Shown piece by piece: positions 8,786 to 17,827 of a DNA stretch of 32,468 nucleotides (positions are counted from its first letter, which is position 1; every line of letters begins with the position of its first letter). The position numbers and the translations under genes are program-made. A model generated the notes under the pieces. The model was not told the DNA's origin, did no database searches, and saw only the letters and a program-made list of their open reading frames with translations. The stretch covers positions 1 through 32,468 of the forward strand of contig JACSRV010000075.1 in NCBI GenBank assembly GCA_014879545.1, given 5' to 3'. The DNA comes from Chitinophagaceae bacterium (GTDB lineage Bacteria; Bacteroidota; Bacteroidia; Chitinophagales; Chitinophagaceae).

Positions 8786-9853
8786 TTTGATATACACTAC
8801 AGACCCTTCAGTGGTCAGCCTCACCACATAATTTCCGTGCGGCAGGCCCGATACATCCAGCTGTCTTTTGTTGATGTAGGACATCGCGAGTCTGCCCTGC
8901 ATGTCAAACAACTCTATCGTGAAATCTGTCCATGAGTTGGGTATCTCAAACCGCACCCATCCGTCACTTGCAGGGTTAGGATAGGCAAAAACGTCGTCAG
9001 CTTTTGCGGTTATGTTACGCACCTTGGTGTTCAGTTCAGGCCTGTACTTATCCTTATACTTCACCGACAACGGTATATCAAATCCGGCAATGGAAAGCGT
9101 GGTGATCCAAAGTGCGGGATAGTGTTGTCCGTTCACCAGCCATTTGTATTCAACGGTTGTGCGTGGCAGCCCCAGCGAAAGGCTGTCCATGGTTATTGAG
9201 TCGGTCTCCACGATTTCCGACCGAACTCTGATGCATGGCGTTGGTTTGGTGAAGTATGGTGTGGTTATGGTGCCCCATCCATCTACCACAGTGCGGCGAT
9301 AGCCCTGCATTTTGATACCTCCCACCCCGGGTGCTCCTATATTCAGCGCAAAATCGGTCGCTGTGTCATCGCCATAGGTAAGCGGGAAATGATACAGTAC
9401 ATCGGGAGTGGTGTAGGCCGATCCAACCGGAAAACCTCCTATCGATGCGCCGAATGCCTCTGCCTGAAAGGATGGGGGATCGTTTTTCTTATTGTAGAAG
9501 GTGTACATGTCGCTGATGTTGATGCCTGAGAGCAATAGACTCAACCCCGGAATACTGTCGGCTATCTTTGTGCCATAACACGATAGGTTGCCCAGCGATA
9601 ATGCGAACAGCGGATTTACCTGCAATGCTTTTTTGTAATAGTCTATTCCCTGCGAGGTAGGTGTGAGTTTAAAATTCCAACTCTTGTCGGCACCGCTCTC
9701 TCCTATGTAACTGTAGGCTGAGAGTACGCTTGCTTCACTGTACCGCAGCGAATCTCCGGAAACAGGCATGTCGTTGGCGGTGATGGTGATCTGCGCCCGT
9801 AGCGGCTGACACAACAAAACTGTCAGTGTTGCAAGCAGTAGATGGCGGAGCAT
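8774..9853 (-). CDS. Secreted protein with T9SS type A C-terminal sorting domain
   Basis: Signal peptide MLRHLLLATLTVLLCQPLRAQ; C-terminus VFAYPNPASDGWVRFEIPN...LFDMQGRL...LPHGNYVVRLTTEGSVVYIKLLR. Confidence 0.85.
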   Translation of the reverse strand: MLRHLLLATLTVLLCQPLRAQITITANDMPVSGDSLRYSEASVLSAYSYIGESGADKSWNFKLTPTSQGIDYYKKALQVNPLFALSLGNLSCYGTKIADSIPGLSLLLSGINISDMYTFYNKKNDPPSFQAEAFGASIGGFPVGSAYTTPDVLYHFPLTYGDDTATDFALNIGAPGVGGIKMQGYRRTVVDGWGTITTPYFTKPTPCIRVRSEIVETDSITMDSLSLGLPRTTVEYKWLVNGQHYPALWITTLSIAGFDIPLSVKYKDKYRPELNTKVRNITAKADDVFAYPNPASDGWVRFEIPNSWTDFTIELFDMQGRLAMSYINKRQLDVSGLPHGNYVVRLTTEGSVVYIKLLR

Positions 9854-9870
9854 GGCGTTTGAATTTGAAT

Positions 9871-9878
9871 CAAATATA
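9871..9878 (-). promoter_or_regulatory. -7-like element TATATTTG upstream of the T9SS gene
   Basis: CAAATATA on + strand, about 18 nt upstream of the refined ATG. Confidence 0.4.
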
Positions 9879-9908
9879 CGACAAAACAAATGTGTAAGTG
9901 TGCCCGAC

Positions 9909-11417
9909 CTATTTCAGGAACTTACCTACTACCGGTAGCCCCTTTATCTCGTCGCTTTCGCTGCGCACTACGGCGCCGGCGTAGGCCAGCAGGAACAAAC
10001 TGCCCGTAAGCAAACGCACCCACACATGATCGGTGACCTGCATAATGCCTTTTTGTGCCGCGAACAGCGCAAGCATCAGGGCAACATAACCACCGATCTT
10101 CTTCAGCGGATAGTTTACCGGATAGTGCCGTTGCCCCAATAAGTAAGAGAGAACCATCATGGTGACATAGGCGGCAAGTGTGGCCCATGCACAGGCATAC
10201 ATGCCATACACGGGTATGAATACCACATTCAGTATTATGGTCAGTGCCGCACCCACCAGTGTGATGTACATCCCGATGCTCATTTTATCGGTCACCTTGT
10301 ACCAGGCCGAAAGATTGTAGTAAATACCCAGTGCCACATTGGCTGCCAGTAATATCGGCACTACGTCAAGTCCCTGCCGGTATTGCGAGCCGATAAAGTA
10401 CTTCCACAGGTCTATGTACAATGCCGTGAACAGGAATGCGCCGCACAGTGTCACCACAAACCACTTCATCACCCTTGCATAGGTCTCCGGTGCGTTTTTG
10501 TTGGCCGAATGACTGAAAAAGAAAGGTTCCGCCGACATCTTGAATGCCTGAATGAATAACGTGATGAAGATCGCGATCTTGTAGTTCGCAGAGTAGATAC
10601 TCAGCGCGATCTTTGCTTCCTCGGCGCTGCCGTGCATCATTTTGGGCAGCATCAGTCGGTCCATTGTCTCATTCACCATTCCGCCCATGCCCACTATCAC
10701 CATAGGCCAGCAATACACCAATATTTTTTTCCACAGCACAGTGTCAAATTTCAGGCGGTAACCACTCCATTCTTTGAACAGCAGCAGAAAGGTCACTGCT
10801 GCCTGTGCCAGATTGGCCAGTATCAGAAATCCGGTAGGCGTGTATTGCCTGTACCATTGTGCAAATGCAGTATCGGGGTGCGCAGTGGTGGCACCCGGGC
10901 AATAAGCGATAAAGTAAACGGTAAGAATGATGTTGACTACGATGCCTGCCAGCCGCGTGAATGCGTACTTACGTGGTCGGCCCTCCTGCCGCAGTCGGGC
11001 AAAAGGAATGGCCGCAAGTGTATCTATGGCCACTATGAACACACACCACACAATGTAGTCGGAGTGGCCACCCAGGTCAATGAATTCCGCTATCGGATCT
11101 CTGAAGAAGATGATCAACGAGCTGAGAGCCAGCGTACTGACGAGTAACGAGGTAAACGTGGTTTGGAACAGATGTTCCTTGTCTGTTCCCGATGCCGCAA
11201 ACCTGAAATAGGCAGTTTCAAGTCCGTAAGTGAAAATGATGTTGGCAAACGAGATGCTCGAGTATAGCATCGTCATGTTGCCATAGTCAACCATCCCTGC
11301 GGGATTGTTCAACACATACGTGATGATGGGGGTAAGCAATTGGTTCAGCAGCTTCGCAGCAATGTTGCTCAGCCCGTACCACATTGTTTGTCCCGCAAGT
11401 TGTTTCAGCGATGCCAA
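9909..11417 (-). CDS. Polysaccharide biosynthesis / lipopolysaccharide flippase (Wzx/MATE-like) membrane protein
   Basis: 502 aa, multiple TM segments; MASLKQLAGQTMWYGLSNIAAKLLNQLLTPIITYVL resembles the N-terminus of the polysaccharide transporter family. Confidence 0.85.
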   Translation of the reverse strand: MASLKQLAGQTMWYGLSNIAAKLLNQLLTPIITYVLNNPAGMVDYGNMTMLYSSISFANIIFTYGLETAYFRFAASGTDKEHLFQTTFTSLLVSTLALSSLIIFFRDPIAEFIDLGGHSDYIVWCVFIVAIDTLAAIPFARLRQEGRPRKYAFTRLAGIVVNIILTVYFIAYCPGATTAHPDTAFAQWYRQYTPTGFLILANLAQAAVTFLLLFKEWSGYRLKFDTVLWKKILVYCWPMVIVGMGGMVNETMDRLMLPKMMHGSAEEAKIALSIYSANYKIAIFITLFIQAFKMSAEPFFFSHSANKNAPETYARVMKWFVVTLCGAFLFTALYIDLWKYFIGSQYRQGLDVVPILLAANVALGIYYNLSAWYKVTDKMSIGMYITLVGAALTIILNVVFIPVYGMYACAWATLAAYVTMMVLSYLLGQRHYPVNYPLKKIGGYVALMLALFAAQKGIMQVTDHVWVRLLTGSLFLLAYAGAVVRSESDEIKGLPVVGKFLK

Positions 11418-11511
11418 ATTCCTATTTCAAAAGTGAACATTCAAAATTCCGGAAAACACCCGCACAATAAACTCTTCACGATCACAACCGCACTCGAACC
11501 TGTGCAATTAC

Positions 11512-12552
11512 TTATCCTATCGTCCAGGTTTCCTTGCCCGACAACAGTTTGTCAAGATTGCCTTTTCCTTTAGTTGCGGTAAGCTCTTCTATCTGCAGGC
11601 GCATATCATCTTCATACGTAGAACGCTCCTTGGCATAGAACACCCCGAACGGACGCGGGAAGTGACCTTCATGCGACGGGTCGTCAAAGAGTCGTGTCAG
11701 CATCTGCGCCTTATAGAAATCGGTCTCGTCATGTATCCAAAGGTCGTCAGCGCTGTATTGGTCGCCTATTTCCACCAGTTGTGGTTTATAGCCGTCTATG
11801 CGTATACCTTTGTTTCTCTCAGCACCGAATATCAGTGGTTTGCCTTGCTCCAGCATCAGCGTCTCGGCTGCACGGCTGCCTTTTTCAGTGAATATTTCGA
11901 AGGCGCCGTCATTAAAGATGTTACAGTTCTGGTAGATCTCCAGGAACGAAGCTCCGTGATGGCCGTTTGAACGCAGCAGCATCTGTTGCAGGTGCTTTGG
12001 ATCGCGGTCCATGCTACGTGCTATGAACGTAGCCTCTGCGCCCAGTGCCAGTGCCAGTGGATTGAACGGGTGGTCCAGACTTCCGGCAGGTGTAGACTTG
12101 GTCACTTTGTGTACCTCAGACGTGGGGGAGTACTGTCCCTTCGTTAGGCCGTATATCTGGTTGTTGAAGAGCAGGATATTAACGTCGAAATTCCTGCGCA
12201 GCAGGTGAATAGTATGGTTGCCGCCTATGCTCAGTGCGTCACCGTCGCCGGTCACGATCCAAACACTCAATTCGGGGCGTGTAGCTTTCAGGCCCGATGC
12301 GATGGCAGTCGCACGTCCGTGAATGGAGTGCATGCCATAGGTGTTCATATAGTAAGGAAAGCGCGAACTGCACCCGATCCCCGATACGATCACTATATTT
12401 TCCCTTGGTATTCCTGTTTGCGGCAGAATGGTCTGCACTTGTTTCAGAATAGAATAATCTCCGCATCCGGGGCACCACCTCACTTCCTGGTCGGTGGCAA
12501 AATCTTTGGCGGTAAGCGGACTTGCCGCTTGTGGCGTTGCTACTTCACTCAT
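11512..12552 (-). CDS. 2-oxoacid:ferredoxin oxidoreductase, beta subunit
   Basis: RWCPGCGDYSILKQVQ; TPP-binding TGDGDALSIGGNHTIHLLRRNFDVNILLFNNQIYGLTKGQYSPTS. Confidence 0.92.
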   Translation of the reverse strand: MSEVATPQAASPLTAKDFATDQEVRWCPGCGDYSILKQVQTILPQTGIPRENIVIVSGIGCSSRFPYYMNTYGMHSIHGRATAIASGLKATRPELSVWIVTGDGDALSIGGNHTIHLLRRNFDVNILLFNNQIYGLTKGQYSPTSEVHKVTKSTPAGSLDHPFNPLALALGAEATFIARSMDRDPKHLQQMLLRSNGHHGASFLEIYQNCNIFNDGAFEIFTEKGSRAAETLMLEQGKPLIFGAERNKGIRIDGYKPQLVEIGDQYSADDLWIHDETDFYKAQMLTRLFDDPSHEGHFPRPFGVFYAKERSTYEDDMRLQIEELTATKGKGNLDKLLSGKETWTIG

Positions 12553-12560
12553 AGAGGCTA

Positions 12561-12568
12561 CAAAATTA
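12561..12568 (-). promoter_or_regulatory. -7-like element TAATTTTG upstream of the 2-oxoacid oxidoreductase beta gene
   Basis: CAAAATTA on + strand just upstream of the ATG. Confidence 0.35.
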
Positions 12569-12660
12569 CATGTTTGCGGGGAGGCTATGAAACATAGGTC
12601 GGGTTTTTATAGATTTTTTGGATTTATACCTATATTTATTCACTCAATTACAGACAGATT

Positions 12661-13128
12661 ATGAAAAAATTCATCGCATACGTATCCGTTACTTTTCTGG
12701 CGCTTGGTGCGCAGGCTCAGGGTGTTGTAAAGCCGGCCCCTTCTGTAGGTGGTGCCTCCACCGCGGCAAAAGCAGCTACGCCACGCTCGGCCGCTGCAGT
12801 CAAAGTTCGTCATACTGCAATTGGCGGTACATTCCTCAACGCGCGTCGCGAGCCGGTAGCAAAGATCCAGGCCTATGCGTATATGAACGATTCTATCAAA
12901 GCTTCCGGCTTCACTGATGCGGCAGGTAAATACGAGACCAGCAACATGATGCCTGGCGGATATACGCTGCGTTTTGTTTACCCGAAGTCGGGCAGGCGCA
13001 TCACGGTTACCGGCATTCCGGTGAAACTGCGTAATGTGACTATGGTCAACTATACCGGCATTGAGCCTGTGGGTGACAGCACATTTACCTACGCAGAACT
13101 GATGCCCCAGGCACCCGCAAAGAAGTAA
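12661..13128 (+). CDS. Secreted protein with carboxypeptidase-regulatory-like (Ig-like beta-sandwich) domain
   Basis: Signal peptide MKKFIAYVSVTFLALGAQAQ; GGTFLNARREPVAKIQAYAYMNDSIKASGFTDAAGKYETSNMMPGGYTLRFVYPKSG. Confidence 0.65.
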   Translation: MKKFIAYVSVTFLALGAQAQGVVKPAPSVGGASTAAKAATPRSAAAVKVRHTAIGGTFLNARREPVAKIQAYAYMNDSIKASGFTDAAGKYETSNMMPGGYTLRFVYPKSGRRITVTGIPVKLRNVTMVNYTGIEPVGDSTFTYAELMPQAPAKK

Positions 13129-13152
13129 GTAACCAAATTTTCAAAACATCAT

Positions 13153-13192
13153 AAAAGCGGAACGCAGCACCAGAGTGCTGCGTTCCGCTTTT
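13153..13192. terminator. Bidirectional intrinsic terminator between convergent genes
   Basis: Perfect 18-bp stem AAAAGCGGAACGCAGCAC-CAGA-GTGCTGCGTTCCGCTTTT with flanking A/T tracts. Confidence 0.9.
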
Positions 13193-13226
13193 TATATCAT
13201 TCAGGAAAAAGTCCCGTGATTCCCAA

Positions 13227-14351
13227 TTACTTCTTGTACACCTTCACCGCAAATGTGTAAGCTTCCATTTTGCTTATTTGCTGTTCACGGCTCATGCGAC
13301 CTATGTGAGAAGACTTAGGCAATTTGATGCATTTTTCGTCGGGTAGTTTGTGCATTAGTTCCATAATGGCTTTTGCACTCACTGCATAAGTCTTTTCTTC
13401 CGCTTGAGAGCCCACCGCGGTAAGCAATCCCAGTACGTTGCCCTTGCCATCTACCAGCGGAGAACCACTTTCGCCATATCCTACAGGCAATTCCAGCGTA
13501 TACTGCATGCCGTTGCCGTCATAACCGTTCCTTGCGCTTATATATCCTTCACTGTAAGAAATGTCTTCAGCAGGGTAGCCGAGCGTGAATATGTGAGAGC
13601 CCAGGGCTGCTTTAGCCGGTGCGAATGAATAAGGAAGTTCTCCTTTTCCAAAACGGAAACCGCTCTTTTCCACCTTCATGATCGCCACATCGGTTTCTGC
13701 ATTGAATGTCACCAGCGATGCTTTAAAGTACTGACCATCATGATTCTGAATATACACAGAGTCACCATAGCCATTCTCGTCGTGTAATACGTGGTAAGCG
13801 GTGACAAAGTACCCGTTGTTGGAAAGTGCGAAACCGGTACCCGTTTTCATCACATCCGACGTAGGTGCAAAACTCTTGCGTGTTTTGGTGTCCAGGTTTT
13901 TCTCCAGTTGCTGCTGTTTCTGCAACTGCTGTGCCTGTGCGATCTGCAACCCCTTCACCTCACGGCTGATCATGTTGTACCTCGACTCGTTTTTCCTCAT
14001 CGACGGCTTAAGACTCCAGATTGTGATGGTGGATGTCAGTATCGCAACACCTGCCGCGATAGACGCTGTTCGCCAGAACTCAGGCGTAAAAATGACGTGT
14101 TTGGTTGCTTTCTTACTTCCGGTATCCTTCTTCGTTTGCTCGCGGTGTATGTCGCGCAGCATATTCTTGAAACGTTTATGCTTGCCGCTGTCGGTGGCAG
14201 AACGGATAAGGTCGGTAGCTTCGTAAAACTCGGTAGCGAACGCACTATCTGTTGCCAGTCGGGCCTTCAGTTGCACGAAGGTCTCCTGTGGCAAAGAACC
14301 CGCCAGATACAACTCCGCGAGTTCCCAGATATTATTTGTACTCAAAGACAT
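13227..14351 (-). CDS. Anti-sigma-like N-terminus + TM + periplasmic trypsin-like (S1C/HtrA-type) serine protease fusion
   Basis: TM segment TASIAAGVAILTSTITIWSL; triad candidates H in YFVTAYHVLHD, D in NAETDVAIMK, S in GYGESGSPLVDGKGNVLGL; located 45 nt downstream of a sigma gene. Confidence 0.8.
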   Translation of the reverse strand: MSLSTNNIWELAELYLAGSLPQETFVQLKARLATDSAFATEFYEATDLIRSATDSGKHKRFKNMLRDIHREQTKKDTGSKKATKHVIFTPEFWRTASIAAGVAILTSTITIWSLKPSMRKNESRYNMISREVKGLQIAQAQQLQKQQQLEKNLDTKTRKSFAPTSDVMKTGTGFALSNNGYFVTAYHVLHDENGYGDSVYIQNHDGQYFKASLVTFNAETDVAIMKVEKSGFRFGKGELPYSFAPAKAALGSHIFTLGYPAEDISYSEGYISARNGYDGNGMQYTLELPVGYGESGSPLVDGKGNVLGLLTAVGSQAEEKTYAVSAKAIMELMHKLPDEKCIKLPKSSHIGRMSREQQISKMEAYTFAVKVYKK

Positions 14352-14396
14352 TTATATATAAAATAAAGTAGTTACTCATTAATTCCCTTCACTTGC

Positions 14397-14975
14397 TCAA
14401 TCCATACCCGCGTAAAAGATCTTCCGCAACCTCGTCAGACATTTGTATTTCTGTGTTTTGGCGTTTTCCGGGTTTGTGTACCCGAAGCTCGCCGCTATTT
14501 CCTGCATGCTCTTATCGTGGTGGTAATACGCCCTCAATATCGATCTGCAGGGTTCTCCCAGTTGGTCCAGAGCCGCATCAAGTTGTTCGTAATGCGCTTC
14601 CCGCTCCTTGTGGGTGTTTATATCATCTTCATACGCTATGCCCGTGTCCTCGTCGTCGTCTCCTTTGTTCTCGTGTAGTGGCACCGGCTCCCTGTGTTGT
14701 TTTTGCAGTTTTTTATACCACAAATGTTTGCTAATTGCAAAAAGATAGGTGCCTATACTACACGTAAGCCTGAATTCCTCGTCCTGTGCCTTGCCAAACA
14801 ATACCACCATCGCTTCCTGAAACAGGTCTGCCGCATCTGCAGATGTACCGCCGTTTTTCTGCAACCACCCGCTTATTATGTGGTAGTTCTGGCTGTATAT
14901 CTGCTCTGTCGCTGCCCGGTCACCGGCAGCCAGTGCTGCAAGAAGCTGTTGTTCGATATTGAATTGGCTTTGCAC
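14397..14975 (-). CDS. ECF-type sigma-70 family RNA polymerase sigma factor
   Basis: Region 2 (SADAADLFQEAMVVLFGKAQDEEFRLTCSIGTYLFAISKHLWYKKL) and region 4 (LDQLGEPCRSILRAYYHHDKSMQEIAASFGYTNPENAKTQKYKCLTRLRKIF). Confidence 0.88.
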   Translation of the reverse strand: MQSQFNIEQQLLAALAAGDRAATEQIYSQNYHIISGWLQKNGGTSADAADLFQEAMVVLFGKAQDEEFRLTCSIGTYLFAISKHLWYKKLQKQHREPVPLHENKGDDDEDTGIAYEDDINTHKEREAHYEQLDAALDQLGEPCRSILRAYYHHDKSMQEIAASFGYTNPENAKTQKYKCLTRLRKIFYAGMD

Positions 14976-15139
14976 TTATTAATACCTGTTTTTGAAAAAA
15001 GTAACCCGATTGAAGGCCTGAATTGCCGCAAATGTCTGGATTCCGCCCTAAAGATAAACATAAAATACACCTCCGGTCAGCGGCCCTGCTCGGCTCCTGT
15101 TCCCCGTTCACATTGCTTTACGCCGGTTCCCACAAAAAA

Positions 15140-15163
15140 GAATGCCCCGATTTCGGGGCATTC
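15140..15163 (-). terminator. Intrinsic terminator downstream of the lipocalin-like gene
   Basis: GAATGCCCCGA-TT-TCGGGGCATTC stem followed on - strand by TTTTTTG. Confidence 0.75.
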
Positions 15164-15186
15164 ACATAAAAATAAAAATATTCGAA

Positions 15187-15657
15187 TTACGGTGCAATTG
15201 CGTAGGTCATATTGCATTTTTCTGCATCATCCATACGTATCAGCGTCAGGTGATGTGTTTCCACCATCGGAACGAGGTACTTAGCAACAGTCCCTTTTTT
15301 CGCCTTCTTCAGCGTCAGGATCACATTACCCACTTCATCGTTAGTGATAGTGTAAGTGCCGGTCTCCTTCGGATTGTCGCGCATGTCGCGGTATGTCTTT
15401 TCGTAAGTACCGTAGTTCACGTTGTTAGCGTTGCTTACAGTCAGCTTCATTGTAGAGAACCACTGAATATATTGAGCTTCAGAGCCGATCTTATCCGGGC
15501 ACTTCATTCCCACAAAGTACCAGGTCTTGTCAAAAAGCTCATACCTGTTTATCGGATCGGTATTGCTGGGAGGGAATGGCGGTTTCTGCGCCATTGCCGA
15601 AAAAGATACCGCCATAAGGCATACCAGGAAGATGTTCTTGAGCATGTTTTTTAGCAT
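15187..15657 (-). CDS. Secreted lipocalin-like domain protein (hypothetical)
   Basis: Start refined to MLKNMLKNIFLVCLMAVSFSAMAQ (signal peptide); about 130-aa mature domain with LFDKTWYFVGMKCPD and GTYTITNDEVGNVILTLK. Confidence 0.5.
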   Translation of the reverse strand: MLKNMLKNIFLVCLMAVSFSAMAQKPPFPPSNTDPINRYELFDKTWYFVGMKCPDKIGSEAQYIQWFSTMKLTVSNANNVNYGTYEKTYRDMRDNPKETGTYTITNDEVGNVILTLKKAKKGTVAKYLVPMVETHHLTLIRMDDAEKCNMTYAIAP

Positions 15658-15804
15658 AAAATAGTTTTCTTCGGAGTAAAAGTAATAAAACCTTCTTTTA
15701 ATTTCATACACTGAATCGCAAATTCACCAATATTATTTAGCGGCCGGTTGCTCCATTAACGGCTGATTCATTTTTCCGGCTAACTACCATTCGTCTTTCT
15801 GAGT

Positions 15805-15812
15805 TACTTTTG
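15805..15812 (+). promoter_or_regulatory. -7-like element TACTTTTG upstream of paaE
   Basis: Matches TAnnTTTG about 12 nt before the start codon. Confidence 0.4.
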
Positions 15813-15823
15813 CACCCATTCTT

Positions 15824-16912
15824 ATGTCAACGCTCCGTTTTCATCCGCTCCAGGTCAGCGACGTTCGCGCCGAAACTGCCGATTGTGTTTCTGTGGCTTT
15901 TTCTATTCCTGCCGAATTGGCAAGTACTTACACATTTGTTCCCGGGCAGTACCTCACCCTCCGGAAGTTCATCGACGGCGCCGAGGTGCGTCGCTCTTAT
16001 TCCATTTGCTCGGCCCCGTCTGATGGCGAACTCAGGGTAGCGATAAAAAAGGTTTCCAACGGTAAGTTCTCCACCTGGGCCAATGAGCAGCTGCGCAAGG
16101 GCGATACGCTGGAGGTGATGCCGCCGGTAGGCAACTTCACCGCCAAAACACTTGGGCAGGGCGGCAAGAATTATCTTGCTTTTGTTGCGGGTAGCGGCAT
16201 CACGCCGGTCATGAGCATCATGAAGGCTGTGCTGGAGAATGATGCCGACAGCACTTTCACACTTGTTTATGGAAACCGTTCGCGTAATTCCATCATTTTC
16301 CGCGAGGCTATTGAGGCATTGAAGAATAAATACATGCTTCGCCTGCGTATCTACCACGTGCTCAGCCGCGAATACATGGACATTCCTCTGTTCAGCGGCA
16401 GGCTCAATGCTGCCAAATGCGCCGACTTCTGCAGCAACCTTATAGATGTGAGCACCATTGACGAATCATTCATCTGTGGCCCCGAGGATATGATCCTTTC
16501 CGTGAAGCAGCAGTTGCAGGATATCGGCCTGCCGTCCGCCAAGATCCATATCGAGTTGTTCACCTCGCCCGATCAGCACAAACCCGCCGCAACGGCCGGC
16601 ACCGCTGATGCAAAGGCTGATGACGGACCAAGGAGCAAAGTCAGCATCACGCTAGACGGTGCTACATTCGAAATGGAAGTGCCATTCACCGGAGAGACCA
16701 TTCTCGATGCCGCATTGAGAAACGGTGCCGATCTTCCTTATGCCTGCAAGGGTGGTGTTTGTTGCACCTGCCGTGCGTTGGTTACAGAAGGAGAGGTGGA
16801 AATGGATGTGAACTACGCCTTGGAGCACGATGAGGTGGAAAAAGGCTACGTCCTTACCTGCCAATGCCATCCCCGCTCAGAGAAGGTCGTTATCGATTTC
16901 GATGCACGATAG
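15824..16912 (+). CDS. paaE: 1,2-phenylacetyl-CoA epoxidase reductase subunit PaaE-like (FAD/NAD(P)H + C-terminal 2Fe-2S ferredoxin)
   Basis: RRSYSICSAP (FAD), FVAGSGITPVMSIMKAVL (NAD(P)), CKGGVCCTCRALVTEGEVEMDVNYALEHDEVEKGYVLTCQCHP (2Fe-2S). Confidence 0.88.
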   Translation: MSTLRFHPLQVSDVRAETADCVSVAFSIPAELASTYTFVPGQYLTLRKFIDGAEVRRSYSICSAPSDGELRVAIKKVSNGKFSTWANEQLRKGDTLEVMPPVGNFTAKTLGQGGKNYLAFVAGSGITPVMSIMKAVLENDADSTFTLVYGNRSRNSIIFREAIEALKNKYMLRLRIYHVLSREYMDIPLFSGRLNAAKCADFCSNLIDVSTIDESFICGPEDMILSVKQQLQDIGLPSAKIHIELFTSPDQHKPAATAGTADAKADDGPRSKVSITLDGATFEMEVPFTGETILDAALRNGADLPYACKGGVCCTCRALVTEGEVEMDVNYALEHDEVEKGYVLTCQCHPRSEKVVIDFDAR

Positions 16913-17012
16913 GTGCAATCGGGTTTAAATTTTAACTTTCAGTTCATTTTTAACCCTCTCGTATATCCAAAAAGAATATTTGGAAAAGTTATGGATTTTT
17001 AAAAATGGCTAC

Positions 17013-17020
17013 TATATTTG
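17013..17020 (+). promoter_or_regulatory. -7-like element TATATTTG upstream of the beta-barrel gene
   Basis: Matches TAnnTTTG; AT-rich upstream; about 40 nt upstream of the ATG. Confidence 0.5.
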
Positions 17021-17059
17021 CAAGATTAAACAAAGAACGTTAACAAAACACATTCTGAT

Positions 17060-17773
17060 ATGAAAAAACTGATCCTCGCTTTATTAGCTGTTGGAACAAT
17101 CACAACTGCAAACGCTCAGGAACCAAGAAGTATTCTGTTGTATGGCAACGTAGGTCTGCATCAGGACAGGCTTCCTTCACTTCAAAAAAATACCAATTGG
17201 AATGCAACTCCTGGTGTTGGTTATCAGTTCAATCACAACTGGACAGTAGGTGTGAACATCAGCTGGGGTCAAAACGCGGTTAAAGACACTGCCGCTAACA
17301 AAACTACCAACAACATGTACGCTGCAGGTGCTTTCGCACGTTACTCGCAGTACATCCGCAGGAGCGAAATATTCTTCTGGTTTGCTCAGTATGAGTTCGC
17401 TTACCAGGGTGGTTACACTACTATGGGCGGCAATCCTGCTACAAACAAGATGAGCGGTATCTACACAAACCTCTTCCCTGCTCTCGGTGTGAATGTGGGT
17501 CGTGGTCTCGCACTCAACTTCTCTGTAGGTGGTGTTAACTACGGTACAATGAAAGCTGATGGCGCTGCTTACAGCCAGAACACATTGAACTTCACTTTCG
17601 GTCAGCAAATGAACTTCGGTCTTAGCAAAAACTTCAATTGCGGTCACAAAATGCACGCTCACCACGAGCCGGGCGACGAAGTACATCGCAGGAAAATTGA
17701 CAAAATGGAAGACGAAGATGACGCAGCTCCAAAACCAAAAAGGAAAATGCGCAGCCGTGACGAAGATGAATAA
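17060..17773 (+). CDS. Outer-membrane beta-barrel protein with charged C-terminal tail
   Basis: Signal peptide MKKLILALLAVGTITTANAQ; alternating beta-strand pattern; tail CGHKMHAHHEPGDEVHRRKIDKMEDEDDAAPKPKRKMRSRDEDE. Confidence 0.75.
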   Translation: MKKLILALLAVGTITTANAQEPRSILLYGNVGLHQDRLPSLQKNTNWNATPGVGYQFNHNWTVGVNISWGQNAVKDTAANKTTNNMYAAGAFARYSQYIRRSEIFFWFAQYEFAYQGGYTTMGGNPATNKMSGIYTNLFPALGVNVGRGLALNFSVGGVNYGTMKADGAAYSQNTLNFTFGQQMNFGLSKNFNCGHKMHAHHEPGDEVHRRKIDKMEDEDDAAPKPKRKMRSRDEDE

Positions 17774-17803
17774 TCAACGCCACTTGTCTTAAAATAATAT
17801 CCG

Positions 17804-17827
17804 GAAGTCCCGCAACAGCGGGACTTC
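17804..17827 (+). terminator. Intrinsic terminator of the beta-barrel gene
   Basis: GAAGTCCCGC-AACA-GCGGGACTTC followed by TTCTTTTTT. Confidence 0.88.

Noticed and set aside
10632-11147. 171-aa + strand ORF inside the flippase gene
   Set aside because: Antisense, His/Gln-rich shadow translation; the flippase reading is coherent.
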